This document shows positions 26,501 through 34,192 of a stretch of 49,817 nucleotides of DNA, piece after piece. How positions within the stretch are numbered: position 1 is the stretch's first letter; each line of letters starts with the position of its first letter. Source of the DNA: Anabaena azotica FACHB-119 (GTDB taxonomy: Bacteria > Cyanobacteriota > Cyanobacteriia > Cyanobacteriales > Nostocaceae); the NCBI RefSeq assembly GCF_014697625.1, contig NZ_JACJSG010000054.1:1-49817 (forward strand), given 5' to 3'. Below the pieces are notes generated by a model that had not been told where the DNA came from, did no database searches, and worked only from the letters and a program-made list of their open reading frames with translations. Made by a program: the position numbers and the translations under genes.

Positions 26501-28495
26501 GGAGAAACAACGTATACTATCAAAACCAATGCAGAATTTAGCGGTTCTGATGACGGCTATGACTATTCTTCTCCATCGCTGACGAATGGTACTGTGGAAA
26601 TTCAACATGATGGTGGGCCAGACAATGCAGACTTTATTATCGGTGATAACACTGTCAACGGTACAAAAGGAGGAATTAATGCGGGTACTGACTCCATCCT
26701 TGCTTCCGGTAGTTTCCCAGTTTTACCTAATGAGGAAAAAGCCAGTGGCACACCCAGTAATATCACTATTAGGTCAATTAACACAGCGCCGACTCTCTCC
26801 ACAACCTCACCCATCTCCTTAAAGGCTCAACCGGGTGTGGCTTTTGACTTTACCTTTACAGCCAACATTAACGATGTGAATGGGGATAATACTACTGTCG
26901 TGATTGATGCTATCTTGGCGGGAACACTGAAAAAAGGCGATGTCGTCTTAAAGGTTGGAGACGAGTTAAGGAATGGGGATATACTTACTTATATTCCGCC
27001 AGATAACATAACTAAGACTAGCACCATTGAAGCTTTTACCATCAGAGCCAGTGATAAAGTTTCATCTTCGGACAGAGTGCCTGTAGCGGTAGGAATAGAT
27101 ATACCAATTGTACAAGGTTGCGAGCTTTCGCCCTCTGCTTGTCGTACAGATGGGGGCGGTGGTAATACTGATAATGGTGGCAATAATAATATATCAATAA
27201 CTGATACCAATCCAGAACGCAACTTCACAAACACCGTAGCTAGACAGTTGGGTGTAGCCGTACCGGAAACGAAAACCGCAGATGAAGCCAGCGAAATTTT
27301 ACGCCAAATAGAAAAAGCCACTGGTGTTAAACCTGCGTTAATTTACCTGAGTTTTGTGCCTGTAGAAATTGCCCCTAACCAGCCTGTTGGTAATAAATCT
27401 AGTAAAATTTTAAATACGGTAGGAGAGAGCGATCGCGATCAATTAGAAATAATCGTAGTCACAGGTAAAGGCAACCCCATCCGCAAGCGCATCGATGGCA
27501 CAACTAGAGCTAAAGTATTGCAAGTAGCGCAAGAATATCGCGATCAAATAGTCAATCCCCAAAACCGCGACACTCAGGGTTACTTACAGCCATCCCAACA
27601 ATTATATAAGTGGATCATCGCCCCATTAGAGGCAGACTTACAGGAAAGAGGCATCAGTAATTTAGTCTTTTTACCAGATATTGGCTTACGTACAACACCG
27701 TTTGCAGCCCTCCACGATGGTAAACAATTTATTGTCGAGAAATATAGTATCGGCTTAATGCCTAGTCTCAGCTTAACTAACACCCTTTATACCGATATTA
27801 AAAAATCCCAAGTTTTAGCTTTGGGAATTTCTCAAAGCACCCAGGGACAACAACCTCTACCAGCCGTTCCCGTTGAGTTATCAACTCTCGTTTCTCAACT
27901 GTGGCAGGGTAAATTACTGTTAAATGAGCAAGCGACATTAGGAAATCTGAAAATGATTCGTCGCCAGCAACCCTTCGGTATTATTCATTTAGCCACCCAT
28001 GCCGACTTTATACCCGGCCCCTTAAGCAATTCCTATATTCAATTATGGGAAGACAAATTGCGCCTAAACCAAATACGGCAATTAAGATTAAATGAACCCC
28101 AAGTTGAGATGATTGTGCTGAGTGCTTGTAGGACTGCTTTAGGTGATGAAGAAGTAGAAATTGGGTTTGCCGGTTTAGCTGTACTCGCCGGAGTGAAAAC
28201 CTCCATCGCTAGTATGTGGGCTGTCAACGATGCGGGTACGGCAACTTTAATGACCAAGTTTTATGAATCCCTTAAAACTGCGCCGATCCGTGCAGAAGCC
28301 CTCAGACAGGCGCAGGTAGCTATGGCTAAAGGAGAACTTTACATTAAAGATGGTCGGGTGGAAGGTTTAGCCGCAGCTCGTGGCTTGGTTTTACCTGCCC
28401 AAAGTGTGGAAAATGTTGATGAAGATGAAGATACTATACAACTGAGCCATCCTTATTATTGGGCAGCATTTACGATGGTGGGTAATCCTTGGTAA
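23573..28495 (+). CDS. GT2 glycosyltransferase - TPS haemagglutinin - CHAT protease fusion protein
   Basis: One uninterrupted 1640-residue frame joins three modules. Residues 1-230 are a family-2 glycosyltransferase: ISIVITNYNRERYL, WDDGSTDGS and a DxD motif at 90-92 (VDSDD). Residues about 252-283 read as an internal signal peptide (RRKPRR, a hydrophobic core, APAMAQ). Residues about 284-560 are a filamentous-haemagglutinin TPS domain with NPNLQNILGRV and NANLFLMNPAGFIFG. A repetitive beta-helix-like stalk and a cadherin-like stretch follow. The last 260 residues are a CHAT caspase-like peptidase with a dyad of H1476 (HLATH) and C1519 (LSACRT). The TpsB gene is divergent. TPS-CHAT proteins are common in cyanobacteria; the N-terminal GT2 is the unusual part. 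An in-frame GTG at codon 260 could give a secreted form without GT2. Confidence 0.85.
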   Translation: MSPLISIVITNYNRERYLAEAIASVLQQTWQDFELLVWDDGSTDGSVAIAQRYAQQDSRVRVVTAPHQGTVKARKAAISQTTGTYLGWVDSDDILAPTALAETVAVLNRYPEVGLVYTDYLDINADGQVLGYGHRCRIPYSPQRLLVDFMTFHFRLLRRSVYEQVGGLHLSASDYTEDYDLCLRLSEVTQVRLVQKPLYFYRIHQQSLSASHRQQQILWSQTAVAKALQRRGLADKWRIDVELPAGRFILRRKPRRTTLVNIACAGVACLLSLWGINAPAMAQNITPATDGTNTIVTPNGNIIDITGGTTSSNGLNLFHSFEKFGVSAEQIANFQANPNLQNILGRVTGGNASVINGLIQVTGGNANLFLMNPAGFIFGANASLNVPGAFTATSANGIKFDGGWFNAVGNNDYAALVGNPTGFAFTMSQPGAIINAGDLRVGAGQSLSLLGGTVVNTGQLTAPEGQISLTSVPGQNWVRLSQPGNILSLEIQPLTPNSDQPNNWTVAIASLPELLTVGNTNTGLTTNTDGSVKLTNSNVTIPTTPGTTIVSGKVNVSGNTGGTVHVLGTKVGLVGANINASGNNNGGNVLIGGDYKGGGTVPNATQTYVDSQTTINANSNQNGNGGRVIIWADNSTQFFGNISARGGANAGNGGFVEVSGKNSLTFNGQADTSAANGQIGTLLLDPSTLNIIDDAAGKGTFDTTKGTILANDADNGANTISWGTLAALSSDTSINLEATGDITIEDITGASKVTSNNLASLDLSNGGSFSLTSTNGAVRFLDRNDTIQTNGGAINISGASLSLGNLDTSSNQGGKVTLRSTIGDITVGDIKTTGQGDCCSQTGIGGEVMLEAASNVTAGNINTSGFGYNSRSSDDTYSEYSYTPNVQASPEPTPSTGGKVTITASGNIDVKDITTTAEDSEAKGGDVTLKTTNPFGSRITFNSINTSAITDSFSGNAQGGKVEIITNGLVQGQGFVGETTYTIKTNAEFSGSDDGYDYSSPSLTNGTVEIQHDGGPDNADFIIGDNTVNGTKGGINAGTDSILASGSFPVLPNEEKASGTPSNITIRSINTAPTLSTTSPISLKAQPGVAFDFTFTANINDVNGDNTTVVIDAILAGTLKKGDVVLKVGDELRNGDILTYIPPDNITKTSTIEAFTIRASDKVSSSDRVPVAVGIDIPIVQGCELSPSACRTDGGGGNTDNGGNNNISITDTNPERNFTNTVARQLGVAVPETKTADEASEILRQIEKATGVKPALIYLSFVPVEIAPNQPVGNKSSKILNTVGESDRDQLEIIVVTGKGNPIRKRIDGTTRAKVLQVAQEYRDQIVNPQNRDTQGYLQPSQQLYKWIIAPLEADLQERGISNLVFLPDIGLRTTPFAALHDGKQFIVEKYSIGLMPSLSLTNTLYTDIKKSQVLALGISQSTQGQQPLPAVPVELSTLVSQLWQGKLLLNEQATLGNLKMIRRQQPFGIIHLATHADFIPGPLSNSYIQLWEDKLRLNQIRQLRLNEPQVEMIVLSACRTALGDEEVEIGFAGLAVLAGVKTSIASMWAVNDAGTATLMTKFYESLKTAPIRAEALRQAQVAMAKGELYIKDGRVEGLAAARGLVLPAQSVENVDEDEDTIQLSHPYYWAAFTMVGNPW

Positions 28496-28499
28496 ATTA

Positions 28500-28593
28500 T
28501 AGCAATCGCCACATAGGTGAGGACATTAATGAATCATAAAATCCTTACAGGAAAAAGCTTTGTCACCTGTCCCCTGTTACCTGTCACCTGTTA
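28500..28593. repeat. MITE-like repeat with TAGCA..AGGTGAGGACA end, copy 2
   Basis: The element runs from TAGCAATCGCCACATAGG to CACCTGTTA and is flanked by TA. It is the same family as 6691-6791. It supplies the last three codons and the stop of the adjacent YbjN-domain gene. The paralogous site at 34191-34197 lacks the element and has a single TA, giving a natural empty site. Confidence 0.8.
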
Positions 28594-29702
28594 TAAGTCT
28601 CAATTTGAGCTATAGCTTCTTCTGGTGACACATTACCATAGATGACAGACATTATCCCCGGCAAATACTCATCCATCATCATCACGTTGGCATAAACCAA
28701 TCTTTGGATGAGTGCATTGCTGAGTCTGTCACCTTCTACATCAATACTGGTTTTATAACTAATTTCGCCATCGCTAAAGTCTAGCTCAAAGTTACCGAGC
28801 ATCATGCCAGAATTAGCTCTCGTGATAAACTCTGCTACAGCTAGTCGTTTATCTTGCGGTGCGTTGACTGGACAAATCGAGTAAAAGAGGAATTGTTGTT
28901 GTTCCTCTCTGGCTCTAGCGTAACAATTCCATTTGCCATTTTCACCTTGAAAACTGATTTGTAAAGCAGGCTGTTCTGGAAGTTGCACAAAAGGCCAATC
29001 ATCTGCTATGAAGAAATTAATCATTTCCTCAAAAATTTTCCCATCTGTAGGAGAGGTTGGCGGATTTTCCTTTGGCTCAATATTATTAAACTCTGTCAAA
29101 AACTTATCAATTCCTTCTAACATTTTAGTAGCCGCTTCTTGCGTTTTGGCTGATAAATTAGCCTCAGTCCAATCTTGAAAAAAATTGACAATTCCTTGGA
29201 CAATTTCTTCACCCGAATTTTCTATTTGACTAAGATTAGCTGGACTAATATAAGACCAAAGGGTACGATAGCCGACTTCCCCTGATTCCTGTTGCTGTTT
29301 GACAGATAAAGCTAACCAACTTTCAGTAGATAGTAGTATATGTTCTGGTTGTTCTTGGCTTAATTTGAGGATGTAATTTGCAGCTTCTTCAGCGTTGGTA
29401 GCCTGTTCTGCTAACAGTGGTAGTAAATCTGGTTTTAGGCTAGTTTCTATGGTAATGTCAGTGTCAGGGAGGAATTTTCCTGGCTTAAAGTTGTGGATGC
29501 CTGGTTTGAGATTAAATAATCCTTCGGTTTCAATAAGATTGTAAAGTTGTGCGTTTACTCGGAATGCGAGGTGACAGTCTATAAGTTTGTTGTATTGTTT
29601 GGTTAAGGAGAGGGCGATCGCACGAACAGTTAAAGATGATTGAGCAGAATTATGTAGAATTAAATCTACTGCTAAGTGGCAATATTCTAAATTATTATTC
29701 AT
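28584..29702 (-). CDS. YbjN-domain protein, paralog 1
   Basis: The 372-residue protein ends in a YbjN-like domain of about 150 residues: WPFVQLPEQPALQISF, FYSICPVNAPQDKRLAVAEF, GNFELDFSDGEISYKTSIDV and MDEYLPGIMSVIYG. The N-terminal 180 residues form a second conserved domain shared with the paralog at 34193-35380. YbjN domains belong, to my knowledge, to the same structural superfamily as type III secretion chaperones. Its position near DUF4157 cargo genes makes a cargo-chaperone role conceivable (inference). The C-terminal YNR and stop come from an inserted MITE; the paralog ends at the preceding Thr. The start ATG at 29702 follows an AT-rich leader. Confidence 0.75.
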   Translation of the reverse strand: MNNNLEYCHLAVDLILHNSAQSSLTVRAIALSLTKQYNKLIDCHLAFRVNAQLYNLIETEGLFNLKPGIHNFKPGKFLPDTDITIETSLKPDLLPLLAEQATNAEEAANYILKLSQEQPEHILLSTESWLALSVKQQQESGEVGYRTLWSYISPANLSQIENSGEEIVQGIVNFFQDWTEANLSAKTQEAATKMLEGIDKFLTEFNNIEPKENPPTSPTDGKIFEEMINFFIADDWPFVQLPEQPALQISFQGENGKWNCYARAREEQQQFLFYSICPVNAPQDKRLAVAEFITRANSGMMLGNFELDFSDGEISYKTSIDVEGDRLSNALIQRLVYANVMMMDEYLPGIMSVIYGNVSPEEAIAQIETYNR

Positions 29703-29715
29703 ATTATTTAATGTT

Positions 29716-29988
29716 TTATATCATAACTCTAATAATAAACATATAACATAGTTTACTAGGGTCTACATCTGCGGTTTCAAAAACTTTTAAACCTTGCCAT
29801 ATTCCTTCTACCGTCATGCTAAATTCTCCTGGTGAGAAAGGAACGGGTATGTTTCCATGAGGATAAAAAGGACTAAAGTGAAGCCAAGGCTCAGAAGCGC
29901 GTGAGGTAACATCAATAATGACTGCATCTGGATAAACTTTAGACAAATTATCAACAGATGCTCGACGGCTTTTGATGATTAATGGCAT
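29716..29988 (-). pseudogene. Truncated conserved hypothetical protein (DUF6939-like)
   Basis: The 90-residue frame begins MPLIIKSRRASVDNL and contains VIIDVTSRASEPWLHFSPFYPHG and VEGIWQGLKVFE. This matches the start of a family of cyanobacterial and actinobacterial hypothetical proteins that I believe is DUF6939. Members I recall are about twice as long and continue past VDPSKL with a basic C-terminal half. Here the sequence turns into CYMFIIRVMI and stops, so the gene looks truncated at its 3' end, probably by the rearrangement that placed the YbjN gene 13 bp downstream. Its function is unknown. Confidence 0.55.
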
Positions 29989-30080
29989 AATTGAAACTAT
30001 TAATGCTGTTGAAGATGCTGGTAAATAAGAGATGTGAGAAACTTGAGTTAATTATAAATTAGATATCTGAGCGATCGCTT

Positions 30081-31145
30081 TCAAATTTCCCATGAACTCA
30101 CTATAGCTCCTGTGCGATTAATGTATACTTGTTTACCTGGTTGATTTTTCTTGACTGGTTGTGCGATCGTTGCGGTAGTCAGTTCTCGAAATTCTTGATT
30201 ATGAAAAGGATCTAGCGGTGGAAGATAGCCAATAAAACTATCAATAAATGAAAATTGGGGAGGAAGGATGACTTCTCCTGAAGCATTGAGCAAGCCCCAT
30301 TGCTGATTTTGCCGAAACGGAGCAATACCATGATTAAACCAGCCAATCTCCTCGTATAACGGTTCTATCACCCATTCTCCTAATGTATTGATCACCCCAA
30401 ATTTATCTGGGAATTTCTTGACAATGCACAAACCTTCATTAAAACCGGAGGAATGGGCAAACTTCCCTTCAAATGCTAGATTTCCACTCGTATTGATAAA
30501 CCCTATCTTATTCAACTCAGTTTCTTGCTCTTGTTGGGGAAGTATCACTTGACACAGCCCATTTCTAAAACCTTGACAAAGGATATTGATTTTACAGGGT
30601 ATTGTTTCTAGCCGTTGACCTTTTTTATCAATAAAAAACAATTTTTCAGTTTGATAAGGTTGCTTAAACGGACTCACAAGAGCGTATCCATCCTGAAATC
30701 GCCTAGCTATTTCAAATTTAATATCAAGAATTTTTTCACCTTCTTGATTAATATAAGTCCATCCTTCTTCTAAGGCAACAGCAGCTACTCCGTCGCTAAA
30801 TCCTAAGCTGACTTCTCCTTCATAGTCGATTTCAAATTGAGGAGAAATCTTAAATTCTCCCTCTGTATCAATAAAGCCAACTTTACCATTTACAACCTCA
30901 AATTGAGCCAAACCTTGACTGAAAGATGTACAAAAACAGCAAGGTTTCAAAGGAATAATTTCCTTCCCACTGGAGTTAATGTAAACTTGCAGCCTATCAT
31001 GTTCTAAATTAAGGACATCATTCTTTTCTACGATACATCTATCCTCAGCAAAACGTCCTACAAGGTCGTAAGTAGGTTCTACAATTACTTCACCTTGGGA
31101 ATTAATAAAACCATACTTATCACTTTTAACTACAGGATAAAGCAT
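30081..31145 (-). CDS. WG-repeat protein
   Basis: The 354-residue protein consists almost wholly of WG/KWG beta-repeats: KYGFINSQGEVIVEPTYD, KVGFIDTEGEFKISPQF, GWTYINQEGEKIL, KIGFINTSGNL, KFGVINTLGEWVIEPLYE and QWGLLNASGEVILPPQF. The ATG at 31145 (MLYPVVKSD) is used; a TTG at 31169 is an alternative. No signal peptide is visible, so it is cytoplasmic if translated from this start. WG-repeat proteins are often found beside polymorphic toxins and T6SS/eCIS cargo, so an immunity or accessory role for the ankyrin-tailed effector upstream is plausible. The 31146-31302 gap holds a 40-codon open stretch in the ankyrin frame after its TAG, possibly lost coding sequence. Confidence 0.75.
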   Translation of the reverse strand: MLYPVVKSDKYGFINSQGEVIVEPTYDLVGRFAEDRCIVEKNDVLNLEHDRLQVYINSSGKEIIPLKPCCFCTSFSQGLAQFEVVNGKVGFIDTEGEFKISPQFEIDYEGEVSLGFSDGVAAVALEEGWTYINQEGEKILDIKFEIARRFQDGYALVSPFKQPYQTEKLFFIDKKGQRLETIPCKINILCQGFRNGLCQVILPQQEQETELNKIGFINTSGNLAFEGKFAHSSGFNEGLCIVKKFPDKFGVINTLGEWVIEPLYEEIGWFNHGIAPFRQNQQWGLLNASGEVILPPQFSFIDSFIGYLPPLDPFHNQEFRELTTATIAQPVKKNQPGKQVYINRTGAIVSSWEI

Positions 31146-31302
31146 TTGTAGATTCTTTAGCAAGGGCAATTATATCTTCATAAACATTAGATTTTTCTAA
31201 ATGCTCCTTAAGTGTTTTATCAATCTCACCATAACCTGGAACATTTGGATATTTTGGTAACTCCACCCTCAATCCACAATATGGTCTTGTGGGTGAATAA
31301 AA

Positions 31303-31866
31303 CTAGGTCTGTTTTCTAGGCTTCAAGGCTAAAAGTTTTGCTACATTTTCATATCCTTTTGCTTCTGCCAAATTGTAGGGGGTTTGACCCTGTTGATCTT
31401 TTTTATGAGGATTTGCTCCATATCTAAGCAATAGTTCTACAATCTCTTCATCACCATTGAATGCTGCAATATGTAATGGAGTAGCTTCTTTATAACCTAT
31501 CTCTGTATCTGCTTTGGCTTTTAGCAAAATTTCTACTACTTCCTTATTTCCATTGGATGTTGCTATGTACAACGGAGTAGCTGATTTTTCAGTTGGTTGC
31601 AAATTAACGTCAGCATTATATTGAAGTAAGATTTTCACTACTTCTTTATGCCCTAATTCAGCAGCTATGTATAATGGTGTAACATTATTGATGCTCTTAT
31701 TTGCCAGAGTTTTGTCATATTCAAGAAAGGCTTTAACAACTTCTTCATTACCCTGTACACAGGCGACCTGAAAGGGCGTTCCTTGACTTGTTGTTGGAGT
31801 GATTGTTGTATCCGCACCTGCTTCTAAAAGAACTTTTACTGCATCGGCTTGCCCTTCAGATGCTGC
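31303..31866 (-). pseudogene. Ankyrin-repeat 3' part of a frameshifted eCIS effector gene
   Basis: Reading minus-strand sequence in the frame one base off the upstream gene gives continuous ankyrin repeats: FAASEGQADAVKVLLEAGAD, then GTPFQVACVQGNEEVVKAFL, VTPLYIAAELGHKEVVKILL, ATPLYIATSNGNKEVVEILL and ATPLHIAAFNGDEEIVELLL, ending ALKPRKQT. The upstream gene enters this ankyrin region in the other frame. The switch is at a run of seven A (plus strand 31867-31873); an eighth would restore one frame. A GTG at 31638 could start a short ankyrin protein, but the simplest reading is the 3' half of one gene. Confidence 0.8.
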
Positions 31867-33974
31867 AAAAAAAGCGGCGTATATCCATCTTCTGTGACAA
31901 TATCAATATTCGCTCCATAGGCGAGCAGATTTTCAATTTCTTCAACATCTCCTGTCCCAGAAGCCTTGTGTAACGGAGACATACCATTTTCATCTAGTTG
32001 ATCTATATCTCCTTCTTGATCAAAAAGTTCTATAAATTCATCATAATTTTCTGCTATCTGAACAATATTTTTACTAATTTCTGGTAGAGGTGCTTCCACT
32101 TCCCCTTGTCCTTTAGATTTAGGTGCAGCTTGCTCTGCACCCACACCTGACGGCGGTGTCCCTGGGTTAGCTTGTGGCAACGGCGTTACTTGTTTGGCTT
32201 CAATACCGCTAGTATCTGGTTTTTCTTTAGTTTTCTCTTCTAGCGGTTCTTGAGTAGCTTTCTGCTCTTCTTTGACTTGCCCACTCAATTCACCTTTGAC
32301 TGAATCAAGTTGGTTATTATTTTTAAAGTTGTCAGCCTCCTCTAATGTTTTAGGAGCCATGTCAGCAATGCGCTGCATCAATTTGGCTTTGAAAGCGGCT
32401 GCATCAAATGCTGGAGTTTCCGCCTTTTCCATCTCACCAACTTGATTAGCTTGCGCCTTGCTATCTACTTCATTACCTGGAGGTTCTGCTGCTGCTTGCG
32501 CTTCCCCTGCTTTCTTCTCAGCAGGTGCGTGTTTTTTCTTTTGGTGTGCAACTTCTTTAGTTGTATTGACCACTGCTTGAAAGCCTGGGTCTTCTTCGGG
32601 GGAAGCCGGAGCCTTTTCTCCATCACCAGCCACTGCTTCATTACCTTGTTCTGTCTCTGGTATAGCACCAGCCTTACCAGCTACATTTGACTTAGGTAAA
32701 TTTCCTACTGCCTGATTTGCTTTGACTTTAGGTAATCCTGCGGCAGACTTTGATAATTCGGGTTTACCTTGACCTTGCGCCTGAGAGTTTATTTCTTGAG
32801 GATTAGCCTTGGTATCTTTTGATTCTGGCTGGTTTTGTGGATTACCCTGTTCCTGTTTCCCTGTTACTGAGGGATTTTCAGCCGATGCTACTTTGGCATC
32901 ACCTTTTTTTGTCGGGGGTGGATCTGTTGCTGTATCCCCTGCGTCTGTTGGTGGTGTGGCAACAGTTTGCTGCTTTTGTGTCGGAGCCTGATTTTGTTGT
33001 TCGCTGTTTTCTGTATCAGTTTTGACTTCTTGCGCCTCTGTTTTGTTTTCTGTATCTCCCTGGGTTGGTTTTTCGGGACTCTCCCGCCTTTGGAGAGCTT
33101 GTACAGACTCCGCAGTATATTTTGTGTGAAGTTTGTTGCCTTTTGGTGCTACATGAAGAGATTTAGGCTGTACAGCACCGCCATTTTGTTGAATAACATG
33201 AGTCAATTCATGGGCTAATAATTCCTTACCTGAATTACTTCCAGGTGAATATTCTCCCTGACGGAAGAAAACATCCTGCCCTGTGGTAAAGGCACGAGCT
33301 TGTATAGATTTATTTAATTTATCTGATTTAGCATCAGTATGAATACGCACTGCATTGAAATCAGCCCCAAATGCTTGCTCCATCGGTTGCTTGATCTCAT
33401 CTGCAAGCGGCTGTCCACTACCTCGTGACTGTTGAATAGAAGTTTCTAAATCTGATGTGGCAGTTATTCCACTCGCACTTAAACGAAGCTGCACCATCGG
33501 CTTCATTTGCAATTGTTCTTTTTGGGATGCTCCTTGGCGTTGCAGCAAAGGTGAGATGAAATGAGCCGGAGGTTTCGTCTGCAATTGTTCTTGTTGGGAT
33601 GCTCCTTGGCGTTGCAGCAAAGGCGAGATGAAATTAGCCAGAGGTTTCGTCTGCAATTGTTCTTCCTCTGGCATTAGCTGAGGTTGCACATATTGGCGTT
33701 GCGGTTGAGCCATTCTACGCATCACCTGCTGGGCTATACCATCGGCTTGCTGTTCGTAAAAGTCTCCAGGCTGGCTGATGGAGAGTTTTGCTTGGGGGCG
33801 TAGGGAAATTTTACTGATGTCGTGACTTGGTGGCTTGTCCTTGAGTTCGCTTTCTCTAACTGCTGGGTTTGAAGCTTCAAGCGACTCTATACCGAAACCC
33901 CGCGTCGGTTGTTTGATTGTGGGTATTGAGACATTGGTGGTTTTGTTGCCCTGACCTACTTGTTCTCTCTTCAT
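31836..33974 (-). CDS. eCIS core (DUF4157) protein with ankyrin C-terminus, 5' part of a frameshifted gene
   Basis: From ATG 33974 (MKREQVGQG, with AGGAG 5 bp upstream) the product is 712 residues. It has a conserved leader (VSIP, PTRGFG, ESL), a YEQQAD/IAQQV helix, two 24-residue LQTKPPAHFISPLLQRQ repeats and the DUF4157 domain with the HExxH motif HELTH at 255-259. A low-complexity Pro/Gln/Lys-rich linker and the start of an ankyrin domain (NGMSPLHKASGTGD; YTPLF) follow. The last residues, LQHLKGKPMQ, are out-of-frame product of the frameshift. DUF4157 proteins are associated with extracellular contractile injection systems as cargo or loading proteins. The first 300 residues are nearly identical to those of the effector at 39203-43939, pointing to duplication with a swapped tail. 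Confidence 0.85.
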   Translation of the reverse strand: MKREQVGQGNKTTNVSIPTIKQPTRGFGIESLEASNPAVRESELKDKPPSHDISKISLRPQAKLSISQPGDFYEQQADGIAQQVMRRMAQPQRQYVQPQLMPEEEQLQTKPLANFISPLLQRQGASQQEQLQTKPPAHFISPLLQRQGASQKEQLQMKPMVQLRLSASGITATSDLETSIQQSRGSGQPLADEIKQPMEQAFGADFNAVRIHTDAKSDKLNKSIQARAFTTGQDVFFRQGEYSPGSNSGKELLAHELTHVIQQNGGAVQPKSLHVAPKGNKLHTKYTAESVQALQRRESPEKPTQGDTENKTEAQEVKTDTENSEQQNQAPTQKQQTVATPPTDAGDTATDPPPTKKGDAKVASAENPSVTGKQEQGNPQNQPESKDTKANPQEINSQAQGQGKPELSKSAAGLPKVKANQAVGNLPKSNVAGKAGAIPETEQGNEAVAGDGEKAPASPEEDPGFQAVVNTTKEVAHQKKKHAPAEKKAGEAQAAAEPPGNEVDSKAQANQVGEMEKAETPAFDAAAFKAKLMQRIADMAPKTLEEADNFKNNNQLDSVKGELSGQVKEEQKATQEPLEEKTKEKPDTSGIEAKQVTPLPQANPGTPPSGVGAEQAAPKSKGQGEVEAPLPEISKNIVQIAENYDEFIELFDQEGDIDQLDENGMSPLHKASGTGDVEEIENLLAYGANIDIVTEDGYTPLFLQHLKGKPMQ

Positions 33975-34039
33975 GATTCTCCTGATACCCAAGCAGCAGT
34001 TAGACTCAATATTTTGCCAGTATATACGACTAGGATAGT

Positions 34040-34077
34040 GCGATCGCTCTCACCACACAATTCTCCTAAAGTCTATA
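34040..34077. repeat. Dispersed 38-bp repeat upstream of eCIS effector, copy 1
   Basis: It starts with the HIP1 octamer, continues with CACCACACAATTCTCC and ends TAAAGTCTATA. Three more copies lie at 44006-44043, 44095-44129 and 44568-44605, all in the 5' or flanking regions of DUF4157 genes. It is part of the duplicated upstream segment, but the copies at 44095 and 44568 are independent. Confidence 0.75.
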
Positions 34078-34132
34078 TTTTCCCTTGTGGCGTGGCAAGG
34101 CTAAACTTATTTACGATGCGTCAGTCCTACCA

Positions 34133-34191
34133 TACAACTGAGCCATCCTTATTATTGGGCAGCATTGACGATAGTAGGTAATCCTTGGTAA
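34133..34191 (+). pseudogene. Duplicated 3' tail of the CHAT fusion gene
   Basis: The plus strand encodes LSHPYYWAALTIVGNPW and a stop, nearly the same as the last residues of the 1640-residue CHAT protein (LSHPYYWAAFTMVGNPW). As at the original site, a YbjN-domain gene on the opposite strand follows at once. It is therefore a scar of a segmental duplication carrying the CHAT 3' end together with the YbjN gene. No promoter or start is present. Confidence 0.9.
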
Positions 34192-34192
34192 A

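Noticed and set aside
25603..27321. Several minus-strand frames inside the CHAT fusion gene
   Set aside because: They are complements of the repetitive beta-helix coding sequence, with Val/Leu-rich low complexity and no start signals.
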